Source: Daucus carota subsp. sativus
Lineage: Eukaryota; Streptophyta; Magnoliopsida; Apiales; Apiaceae
Assembly: GCF_001625215.2 (NCBI RefSeq)
Contig: NC_030383.2
Coordinates: 58,084,949 to 58,148,948, forward strand
DNA length: 64,000 nucleotides
Reading direction: 5' to 3'
Positions 1 through 8,554 of the stretch are shown piece after piece. Position 1 is the first letter of the stretch, and each line of letters begins with the position of its first letter. Under the pieces are notes generated by a model. The model was not told the origin of the DNA. It was given only the letters and a program-made list of their open reading frames with translations, and searched no databases. The position numbers and the translations under genes were made by a program.

Positions 1-212
1 GCAGATTATATGGCGTCAATCCTAAAACCCATACAATCAAATTACTTAAGGACGGCTCATTTGCAGAACGGATATATAATTGTTTAAACTACTCTGAGAG
101 CCTGAGTTTTGTTGAGGGGATGAAGCCCCTTTCCGACAAAAGATATGGAGGCAATTTCATATTTCTTCACAAAGAGACACTAGAGCTTGCCCCTAGTTAT
201 CAATATATATGA
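1..212 (+). CDS. F-box/FBA protein, C-terminal end (cut by left edge)
   Basis: An open frame enters from the left edge (first full codon at base 3) and stops with TGA at 210-212. Its 69 codons match the C-terminal part of the F-box gene at 3959-5175 almost residue for residue, including the LYGVNPKTHTIKLLKDG stretch and the end LAPSYQYI. In this family the region belongs to the F-box-associated (FBA) substrate-recognition domain of SCF ubiquitin-ligase adaptors. No stop or frameshift is visible in the part present. The F-box itself lies outside the window, so it cannot be judged whether the whole gene is intact. It is the first of at least three tandem related units. Confidence 0.7.
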   Translation, partial: RLYGVNPKTHTIKLLKDGSFAERIYNCLNYSESLSFVEGMKPLSDKRYGGNFIFLHKETLELAPSYQYI

Positions 213-1042
213 TTCAGTACATGTTTTCTATTTAGAACTTGCTTCTTTTTTTCTTTTTCTTTTTTTGCCAAGTTAGAACCTGCTTCATTAAATAATTGCG
301 GCTTTTATTCTGAGTTTGTTTTTTCATTTACTGAGAAATTTTTGGAATACTAATATCAGTCAGATCTATATACTTGATGTACAGTGAGATTTGTTGTAAA
401 ACAGTCGAGAATCATCTTTTACCTTCCTCCATTTTTGCTCGCTGTTCTTGTGAGCACTAGCTATACTTTGCAACACAATAAAATTCTTTACAAGAACCAA
501 CAAAGTGTCAACATTTCTTCAAGGAAGCTAGCTACTTATCAAAATCTTCCAAGGAACCCTCATCTTACACACTAATTTTTTTACTAAAACAGATATATCT
601 GGTATGACTTGGTTGAAATCAAATGTGCAAGCGGCGACAACCTAGAAGTCTATTACATTAAACAGATAAACCGGCCAGTACTACACATAGACATCATTGG
701 CGACGGATTATAAACATGTAATGTCTTTTTCTGAACAGAGAACACAATGGATTTTGAACATGTAACGTTTTTTAAACTTTAAGGTGCATATTTCCAAAAA
801 AAATTGTTTGAGATTAAATTGAAAAAACGCCTAAACTTAAGGAGTGTAAAGAGTCAATTACTCTTAAAAGAAAATTGCTCCCTCCAACATAATGAATGAA
901 TACCGCCCAACAATCCACCACAGGTTAGTCTAAAAGTGCCATCAAATTGGTATAAATTAGTTATTAGTTATTTGTTAGTGTGTATAAAGGACTCAAATAC
1001 TCCGATGTGAAATGTTCCACCAAATAATTGTCAATGAATCAC
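213..1042. other. 3' flank of F-box copy, no convincing complete gene
   Basis: The first about 170 bases repeat the downstream flank seen after the other F-box copies (2078 onward and 5173 onward). The rest is AT-rich and holds only one exon-like stretch (593-713), annotated separately. Confidence 0.5.
593..713 (+). other. Orphan exon-like open stretch, unrecognised
   Basis: A polypyrimidine run and AG acceptor (591-592) are followed by a frame reading YIWYDLVEIKCASG and on to a TAA at 711-713. The composition looks more protein-like than the surrounding AT-rich DNA. I do not recognise the family. It could be a captured or orphaned terminal exon, or chance. Confidence 0.25.
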
Positions 1043-1603
1043 CTTTTAGGTTGAATCAGAAGGCAGGATTCAAAAATCAGTCTGGCTGTGATCTCGTTCG
1101 ATGTTCGCATGAGGTTTTTAGGATGCAACTTAGTTTCTTTTTTTTTGTAAGGGGATGTAACTTAGTTTCAGTTGTACTGAAAATAACAACTTGAAAAAAT
1201 CTTTTGTTTCCATGAACTTCATGGGTTCTTTGGCAATCATGGTCTACGACCTGGGAATGTATTTTGTACAATTCCAATTGATGTTTCTATTTTCAATCAG
1301 AGATGTGGTGTTTGGAACAAGCAGATATTCATTTTAGATAAAGATTCTAGTGAGACTGCTGAAGTGCAGGCTCAAGTTCACAATGCAGTGTTAGACAGCA
1401 TGCATAAAGTTCAGTACAAAGCAAGTATATTCAAGGCAATGAAAGCACAAATAATAAGTTGAAGGATATATATCAGAACGTTTAGAGTACCAGAGACGAA
1501 ACTATTAAAACCTTGTTCTAGGAATGGTGACATTATATTTTTAGATGTCCATGGTTGCGGATTATACGGCGTCAATCCTGAAGCCCATACAATCAAAATT
1601 CTT
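1043..1603 (+). pseudogene. Decayed F-box FBA-domain fragment (unit 1)
   Basis: The stretch parallels about 4573-5010 of the main F-box gene: a frame like LVVTSFDVRLEVF, then MNFMDSFAIMVYD, then CSRNGDI, LYGVNP and THTIK. Frame changes and stops interrupt it, and about 130 bases near 1345-1480 have no counterpart in the intact copy. It ends abruptly at about 1603 inside the THTIK region, where it is joined to the middle of a second FBA fragment. That junction suggests unequal recombination between tandem F-box copies. It has no F-box and is not expected to be functional. Confidence 0.6.
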
Positions 1604-2050
1604 TGGTTTCACTCGTATTGACAAAAACAACTTAAAAACATTTATTCTCATGAATTTCATGGATTCTTTTGCCATCATGGTCTATGACGTGAGAATGCAT
1701 TCTGTTGAACCAATTGATGCTTATATTTTTAATCAGAGAAGTAGTGTTTGGAACAAGAAGATATTGGACCATTTATATGTAAAGAGCCGAATATTAAGTT
1801 GAAGAAGATTGCTATTGGAAAATTAAGAATACCTGAGACTATTATGTTGCATAGCATAATACTGTGTTCCAGGAATGGTGACATTCTATTTCTGAATGCC
1901 CATGATTGCAGATTATATGGCGTCAATCCCAAAACCCATACAATCAAATTACTTAAAGACGGCTCATTTGCAGAACGGATATATGATTGCTTCAACTACT
2001 CAGAGAGCCTGAGTTTTGATGAAGCCCCTTTCTTCACAGAGAGACACTAG
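1604..2050 (+). pseudogene. Decayed F-box FBA-domain fragment (unit 2)
   Basis: The stretch begins in the middle of the FBA domain (FILMNFMDSFAIMVYDVR) and runs to a shortened C-terminus. Relative to 4297-5175 it has a frameshift near 1770, between the WNKKI and GPFICK parts. It also lacks the segment encoding KGMKPLSDKRYGGNF, so it jumps from ESLSF almost directly to the terminal ETL region and stops at 2048-2050. Its 3' flank is the same duplicated sequence that follows the other copies. Confidence 0.65.
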
Positions 2051-3380
2051 AGCTTGCCCCTAGTTATCAATATTTATGATTCAGTACATGTTTTCTGTTT
2101 AGAACCTGCTTCTTTAAATAATTGCGGTTTTTATTTTAAGTTTTTTCATTTACTGAGAAAATTTTGGAATACTACTTTCAATAAGATCTACTATATACTT
2201 AGCAAAAAAAAAGATCTATATACTTAATGTACAGTGAGATTTGTTGTGAAGCTTGAGTAATGAAATGATTATGACCGAAGGCTCGTCCAATTTTACAGAA
2301 GGCAGTAGCTAGCCAGATGCATTGATGTGCATTCTTCGATCTTAATTTCAGGTGTACCGTGTATGGCATTCGTTCATCTCTAGTACTCTGATAGTTAACC
2401 AAGTCATATACAGGGGATGTCTGCACAATCAACTCAGCTGTTATCATCTCAGCAAGTATTATAAGTAAAGAGAAAGAGTATAAATCTACTGCATTCCATA
2501 CGGTAAAATGGCTAATCACCAACACATGGGCTTGAGATTCCAATTCCGGTTAGCCGGACTCATCAATCATGAACCAAACACCACTTAATCACACTACAAG
2601 TATAAAACTTACACCAAATGAATGATATTACACCAAATTTGGGGTCAAGAGTACATTTGGTGTAATTTTTTATTTGATGTCTTTCATAATTCCAAAAATG
2701 TCCTTATTTTTTCTAACAAAATAAATGTGTTACCTTAATGTCATGAAAAGATTTTTTTAGTATAAAATATTGTGTTAATGAATTGAAATGTACTGTATTT
2801 TATAACTTTTGATGTTAAAATAATGTTGGGTTCGAGCTTGGAAATGATCTAAGCAAAGATAGTTTCTTAAATGAGAAGAAAAATTCAGCTTGCACATAAG
2901 TTCAACTACTAGAACGACTAGGAGCCCGTTTGGTTGAACTTATGACTTATGACTTAACGTGGCTTATGACTTAACGTGACTTATCTGATAAGCTGACAGT
3001 TTAAAATGTATGTTTGGGTAATTTTGGCTTATGAATGACTTATGAGTTATTAAAAATATAATAATAAAAATAAAAGTGATTTATGAGTAACTTATGATTT
3101 AGGAGTAATTTTTATCAAAAAAAAATTCAAAAAACTTTAGCCACTAGAAAAAGTACCTCAAACTAACTTCTGGTTTAAGTTCGTTTCTGGCTCATTTCTG
3201 ACTTTAAATTGGCTTATGACTTATTAAACAAACAGACATTTTTCAGCTTAAAGCCCGGGCTTAAGCCTAGGCAAACACACTCTAGGAGGAGTGGAGGACT
3301 AATAAGGATGAGGCATCGAGTTCGAGCTTCGAGCCATCGAATAAAAGAAGCGAGCTCGTTGGTCAAGCTTAAAACAATTA
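2051..3380. repeat. Duplicated F-box downstream flank, copy A
   Basis: This flank and copy B (5176-6100) align throughout: the stretch after the stop codon, a block around 2350-2460 equal to 5410-5520, and a block around 2560-2720 equal to 5660-5820. The block at 2880-2924 equals about 6000-6040, and homology resumes after 3289. The duplication unit therefore extended at least 900 bases past the F-box stop. Copy A is interrupted by a hAT-type MITE (2925-3280). A minus-strand open frame across 2199-2543 is shared with copy B but is not convincing as a gene. Confidence 0.7.
2925..3280. mobile_element. hAT-type MITE, 356 bp
   Basis: The element is absent from the paralogous flank (empty site near 6040). 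It is bounded by a target duplication: CTAGGAG at 2918-2924 and again at 3282-3288, 7 of 8 bp matching if the preceding base is included. The ends are short imperfect inverted repeats (CCCGTTTGGTTG left, reverse complement of CAAACACAC right). The left side has short subterminal repeats of CTTATGACTTA. It encodes nothing and is a non-autonomous element. Confidence 0.75.
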
Positions 3381-3505
3381 CTCCCTCCGTCCCAAAATAT
3401 TTGTCATATTTGATTTTGTGTCGGTCAAATTGACTAAAGTTTGACTGAAATTTATTAATATTTTATCAATTGACAAAATAAAAAAATATGTCATCGGAAA
3501 TAAAG
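3381..3505. mobile_element. Stowaway-like MITE, left-end fragment
   Basis: It starts CTCCCTCCGTCCCAAAATAT after a TA and shares the internal GGTCAAATTGACTAAAGTTT block with the element at 45454-46328, to about base 3505. No right terminus is visible, so this is a truncated copy. The related full-length copy supplies the family assignment. Confidence 0.6.
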
Positions 3506-3958
3506 TATGGAACCAAATAACACAACAAAGATAACAAAGATCCACGGCTAGATTCAGCCTCTCCGTGGCTTCGAAAGCTACTGCCCAGCCCCTCAAATAC
3601 ATCTCCGAATCCGATCTCCACCGTTCAGAATTTAGATATCAGTGTTAGGAATATGCTGTCCGAAATTAAGGATGACCTGACTGTTGGAACTCCGAAAAAC
3701 GCAAAAACAAGGCAATCAGCGCAACCAGAAAATTACCTACAAATTTTCACCTAATTTCTCTCCGTTGCCTATTTTCTCTGTTGCTTATTATAACAAATCT
3801 CCTCATATATTTATATATAGGGTTCTTTTTATTTTTATCTCCTTATGGGCCAAAACAAGGGTAATCCTATTGGGCTTTTAATCTCACAGTAGAAACTAAA
3901 ACCCAACACTTATGTCTTTATAAGGACTCGTAACTTTGTCCAAAGTTTAATATCAAAC
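3506..3958. other. Region upstream of the F-box gene
   Basis: The region probably includes the promoter and 5' UTR of the F-box gene at 3959. A stretch at about 3550-3645 reads as an open frame with unusually even codon content (FSLSVASKATAQPLKYIS), ending at a TAG. It may be a captured exon fragment, but I do not recognise it. An AT-rich block at 3790-3850 could hold core promoter elements. Confidence 0.3.
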
Positions 3959-5175
3959 ATGGCCATTACAAGATCCTTAACTAAGAAAGCAAAAGCAAGC
4001 AACAATCTTGTTTCTGTCCTGCCTCCAGAAGTTATTGAATGGGAGATACTGCCTAGACTTCCTGTGAAATCACTTTTGCGGTTTAAACCTGTTTGTAAAT
4101 CCTGGAATTTGCTTATTTCAACTAACCATAATTTCGTCAAGTCGCAATCATAACCTCAGCAGAGACTCTCTCATACTGCGCGCATCAAGAAGTAGGTCAT
4201 GAAAATTACTATAAATCTTTTATAGTTGGCTGCATTGATGGATTAGTATGTCTTTTCCGTTGGCCCGAGGATGCTTCAAACGTATTAGAAATTGCGGTGT
4301 GGAATCCTGCCACAAATCTGTGTTTGGTGATACCTCCTCTTCGGAAGAGAAGTGTTGGAAGATATAATGTCCTTTTAGGATTCGGTTATGATTCTGTGGA
4401 GAATGATTTTAAGGTAATGTATGGTATTAATATTAAAGAAAAAATATTAGCAGTTGAGGTATATTCATGCAAAGCTGCTTGCTGGAAGAAAATTGCTCCC
4501 TCCAACATCCTTTACCGTGGGAAAATTTCTAAAAAAAGAAAGCCAGTAATCTTCAATGGATGTCCTTTTTGGTTGATTCAGAAGAGACAGGACGCTGAAA
4601 TCAGTCTGGTTGTGACATCGTTTGATGTTCGGCTCGAGGTTTTCAGGTTGCTGCCTAGTTTCAGTTTTATGGACAATAACAACTTTAAAAGATTTGTTCT
4701 CATGAATTTCATGGATTCTTTTGCGATCATGGTCTATGACGTGCGAATGCATTCTGTAGAACCAATTGATGCTTATATTTTTAATCAGATAAGTAGTGTT
4801 TGGAACAAGAAGATATCTATTGGACCATTTATATGTAAAGGGCCGATTATTAAGTTGAAGAAGATTGCTATTGGAACATCAAGAATACCTGAGACTAATA
4901 TGTTGCATAGCATAATACTGTGTTCTAGGAATGGTGACATTCTATTTCTGAATGCCCATGAGTGCAGATTATATGGCGTCAATCACAAAACCCATACAAT
5001 CAAATTACTTAAAGACGGCTCATTTGAAGAACGGATATATAATTGCTTCAGCTACTCAGAGAGCCTGAGTTTTGTTAAGGGGATGAAGCCCCTTTCCGAC
5101 AAAAGATATGGAGGCAATTTCATAATTCTTCATAGAGAGACACTAGAGCTTGCCCCTAGCTATCAATATATATGA
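3959..5175 (+). pseudogene. F-box/FBA protein gene with one frameshift
   Basis: The ATG at 3959 opens an N-terminal F-box (LPPEVIEWEILPRLPVKSLL, then FKPVCKSWN), the Skp1-binding module of SCF E3 ubiquitin ligases. The frame ends early at 4151-4153. The frame shifted by one, open from about 4141 through SAETLSYCAHQEVGHENYYK to the TGA at 5173-5175, encodes a complete F-box-associated domain (VWNPATNLCL, GFGYDS, NDFKVMYG, EVYS). Joining the two gives about 405 aa, normal for this family and without introns. A single small indel near 4141 therefore separates it from an intact gene; it could be a recent pseudogene or a sequence error. The target protein is unknown. Relatives with this architecture include the immune regulator CPR1, but no orthology is claimed. 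Confidence 0.75.
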
Positions 5176-6100
5176 TTCAGTACATGTTTTCTGTTTAGAA
5201 CCTGCTTCTTTAAATAATTGCAGATTTAATTTTTAAGTTTTTTCATTTACTGAGAAAATTTTGGAATACTACTATCAATAAGATCTATATACTTGATGTA
5301 CAGTGAGATTTGTTGTGAAACTTGAGTAAGCCAAATGATTATGACCGAAGGCTCGTCCAATTCTACAGAAGACAGTAGCTAGACAGGTGCATTGATGTGC
5401 ATTCTTCGATCTTAATTTCAGGTGTACCGTGTACGGCATTCGTTCATCTCTAGTACTCTGATAATTAACCAGGTCATATACAGGGGATGTCTGCACAATC
5501 AACTCAGCTGTTATCAGCTCAGCAAGTATGAAAAGTAAAGAGAGAGAGTGTTTAATACATCCGAGGGATGTATAATAAATAATTTATTTTACTCACCAAG
5601 TGGGTATGAGATTCTCATTCCATGCCACAAAATTACTAATCCAAATATCAACATAGGGTTTGAGTTTCCGATTCCCGTTAACCAAACTCATTAATCATGT
5701 GCCCCTTAATCATTGTACAAGTATAAAACTTACACTAAATGTAATATATAACACCAAATTTGATATCGAGAGTACATTTAGTTTAATTTTTTATTTGGTG
5801 TCTTTCACAATTTCAACAATATCTTTTATTTTTTTAACAAAACAAATATGTTACCTTAATTATCATGAAAAGATTCTCTAAACTTAAATTATAGTGTTTA
5901 GTGGATTAAAATGCATTCTATAAATAATGTGACTTTGATGCTTAAATGATGTTGGATTGAAAATGGTCTAATCAAAGATAGCTTCATAATGAGAACTAAA
6001 ATTCAGCTTGCAAAGAAGTTCAACTACCAGGACTACTAGGAGGACTAATAAGGATCGGGAATCGAGTTCGAGCCATCGAAAAAAGGAGTAATAATTTGTA
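5176..6100. repeat. Duplicated F-box downstream flank, copy B
   Basis: This is the counterpart of copy A (2051-3380) without the MITE: the junction at about 6040 reads straight through the duplicated target. It includes an additional fragment resembling hAT MITE ends at about 5565-5700 (ACTCATTAATCATG, also at 42751 and 2558). Confidence 0.65.
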
Positions 6101-6162
6101 AATCGAGATAGACCCGGATTATAGGTGTATTGCATGTTGGATGATAAAACTTCATTTATTTT

Positions 6163-6600
6163 AGAATTAATTACACTTTGTAACTCCTAAGTTTGCTCCA
6201 AACGCAGTTTAGTATCTGAACTTTAAAACGTGACAATATGCACTCTAAACTTAACATTCCCGTACAAGTTGTAACCCTAGTTATTATTCTGTCCAAATCT
6301 GCCGTTAACTTTAACTGTTTGAGATGTAAAAGTGTGTATATTAGTTTCTAACAGCTACTTTACCCCTGTGACCCCTCAAAGTTTATTTATTATATTTTGA
6401 AATTATTTCTAAAAACACATGTAACGATGTAAAAAAAATAAAATAATTTTTAAGATATGTATTTATTTTAAAATTTTAAAATAAGTTACATCGTTTATGT
6501 AAAAGAAATAAATTTTCAAATTCGAAATCTAGATACATATTTTAAAAATTATTTTAATTTTTTTACATCATTGTGTGTGTTCAAGAATAATTTCATAATA
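6163..6600. mobile_element. Long-TIR (Mutator-like) element, left part
   Basis: Bases 6187-6385 are inverted and repeated at 11618-11813 (CAGTTTAGTATCTGAACTTT against TTTAATACCTGAACTTTAAA; both arms share TATTCTGTCCAAAT and TTAGTTTCTAACAG). Long terminal inverted repeats of about 200 bp suggest a Mutator-like non-autonomous element. Bases 6400-6595 contain a second, internal inverted repeat centred near 6500. The element is split by MLE1, so the mariner insertion is the younger event. Confidence 0.6.
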
Positions 6601-6797
6601 TACTCCCTCTGTTTTCATATAGTTGACGTTTTGAAAAAGAGAATTTGTTTTTTAATACTTGACGTTCTCATATTCCTATGCTGCATTATCTGCTCCTTAA
6701 CCTAGTTTTCATGTGTTCATATTAATTTGGACTTTGAATATTCAACACCTAACACAGAACAATAAATACTAAGTGATTTTATCAATGAATTCGTGTG

Positions 6798-6805
6798 TAT
6801 AAATA
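6798..6805 (+). promoter_or_regulatory. Possible TATA box of the MLE1 small gene
   Basis: TATAAATA lies 56 bases upstream of the ATG at 6861, a plausible plant promoter spacing once a short leader is allowed. Sequence-only call in AT-rich DNA. Confidence 0.35.
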
Positions 6806-6860
6806 CACTCACTAGTTTTGTTTTATATACTCTCTTAGTTTTTCTATAAATTCTTATATT

Positions 6861-7067
6861 ATGGCTACTGTGTATTCTGGAGAAGAAAAAGATCAAGGTA
6901 AGGAAGATAAAAAAGAAGAAACACCAGAAAAGGAAGAAAAAAAGCAAGATTTTTTGGCAAAAGATCTTCGACAAGATGTTATAATAATGTCAAATATATA
7001 TTTTCCAAGTGTCACACCATATTTGTTGCAGGATGAAGAGCGTGAAGATAAAAGTTACAAAGGATGA
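6861..7067 (+). CDS. Small charged open frame near the MLE1 left end, hypothetical
   Basis: This 68-codon frame, starting MATVYSGEEKDQGKED, is extremely rich in Lys and Glu (KKEETPEKEEKKQD) and has no recognisable domain. It is preceded by a TATA-like box and runs convergent to the transposase gene from the opposite end of the element, the same position as the DLNEPP gene of MLE2. It shows no DLNxxP motif. A GTAAGG donor-like site at 6897 and a TTGCAG acceptor-like site near 7030 mean it may be spliced. It may be a second gene of the mariner element or only a chance frame. Confidence 0.35.
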   Translation: MATVYSGEEKDQGKEDKKEETPEKEEKKQDFLAKDLRQDVIIMSNIYFPSVTPYLLQDEEREDKSYKG

Positions 7068-7117
7068 TATTGTATTAAATAAATATTATTATATCAATGT
7101 ATGTTAGTTTTGAGATG

Positions 7118-7778
7118 TAGGGGTGATCACGGTCTGGTTTAAACCGCAAAATCCGCATAAACCAATCCGATATTAATCCGATCCAAACCGAAACCGAAAT
7201 GAGGTTTACGGTTTCGGTTCGACTAATTTAAAAAACCGTGGTTTGTGGGTTGGTTTCGGTTTTATATTAAACCAACCCGTTATAAAACCGAACCGCATAT
7301 TTATATATATACAATATAAATATTTAATATTATAGATATTCAAAATATTAATTTTTTAGCTTTTATTTGCTGGGTTGTTGTTGTTTTTTACAAGTGCTGG
7401 ATTGTTGTTTAGTTACATACGGTATCAATACCGATTACAAGTGATATTAATACAGTAGTCCACGACTTTGAATCAAGTTTATGCATTTTATTAGACTAAA
7501 GTTTGTATTTTAATTTAACTATGTGAAATTGTGTAAATGGAGACAAAATGATAGTACTTTATTTTCTAATATTATTCATGAATCCTCATCTCTAATTATA
7601 AGCCTTAGTCATAAACCGATCAATCCGCTTAACCGAACCATCAAAAACCGCACCGCTTGGTCCGGGTTAATTGGTTTACGGGTCACGGGTTGGTTTGAGA
7701 TTTTAAAAAACTGCTAATGTATGGTTTGGTTCCGGTTCTAGCTCCAACCCGAACCAAACCGGACCGCGATCACCCCTA
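7118..7778. mobile_element. hAT-type MITE, 661 bp
   Basis: An exact 8-bp target duplication TTGAGATG (7110-7117, 7779-7786) flanks terminal inverted repeats starting TAGGGGTGATCACGGTCTGG on the left and TAGGGGTGATCGCGGTCCGG read from the right. The interior is rich in AACCG/CGGTT motifs on both strands near the ends and encodes no transposase. It is nested in MLE1, so it arrived later. Confidence 0.9.
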
Positions 7779-8278
7779 TTGAGATGAACTCATTTGAATC
7801 TTGAATAATGTTATTTTGTTGTTCAATGTAAAATTTTGAGTTCGAAGTGATTTAAATTAAGAAGATGCATAAAATCTAATTAACATGTATTAAAATATCA
7901 AATTTTTGATTTTTTTTAAATTAACAATATTTTAGTCTCGATCTCTCTCTTTTTTATATCTTTAAAAATATATTTTAGATAGAACTCCAATAAAACAATT
8001 TTGATATTTAATTTAAATACAGCTCAAGAAGTTATAAATTTGATAATATTGTCTTTCAAATATAAAAATATTATCTCTATTATATATAATTTATGAAAAA
8101 AATATTTTATCTATTTTGATATTATCCAAAGAAATAAAAGAGTGATATAAAATATTGTCTCTATTATCATATAGTTTATAAAAAATTATATTTTCTCATA
8201 TGTATAACATTTTTGTTGTATTTGATAAATAAATATTAGTTTGTAAATAAATTTTTAATATATAAAACTATAACTCAA

Positions 8279-8331
<53 letters not shown>
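8279..8331. repeat. (AC)n(AT)n microsatellite
   Basis: A run of AC dinucleotides (to about 8296) passes directly into AT dinucleotides. It lies in the non-coding 3' part of MLE1. The surrounding 7787-8554 is AT-rich with no other recognised feature. Confidence 0.9.
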
Positions 8332-8334
<3 letters not shown>

Positions 8335-8554
8335 GATATATTTTGTATGTAGTTACCATTAATTTAATAAAAATATTAAATATGTATAGAAATATATACA
8401 TATATTTTTTATCAGTTTTTAATAATTTTATGTGAATAACAAAAATGAACATATAAATAGGATAATATAAATATTTTCAAATGAAGAGTATATATGGATT
8501 AAAATTGATATTTAATTCAAATATTGAATTGTTTCATCAACAAGATTTGGATCA

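Noticed and set aside
2199-2543. Minus-strand open frame of 114 codons, with a shorter relative at 5275-5502
   Set aside because: The similarity is fully explained by duplication of the F-box 3' flank. The two frames differ in length and start, have no recognised domain, and lie antisense to probable UTR.
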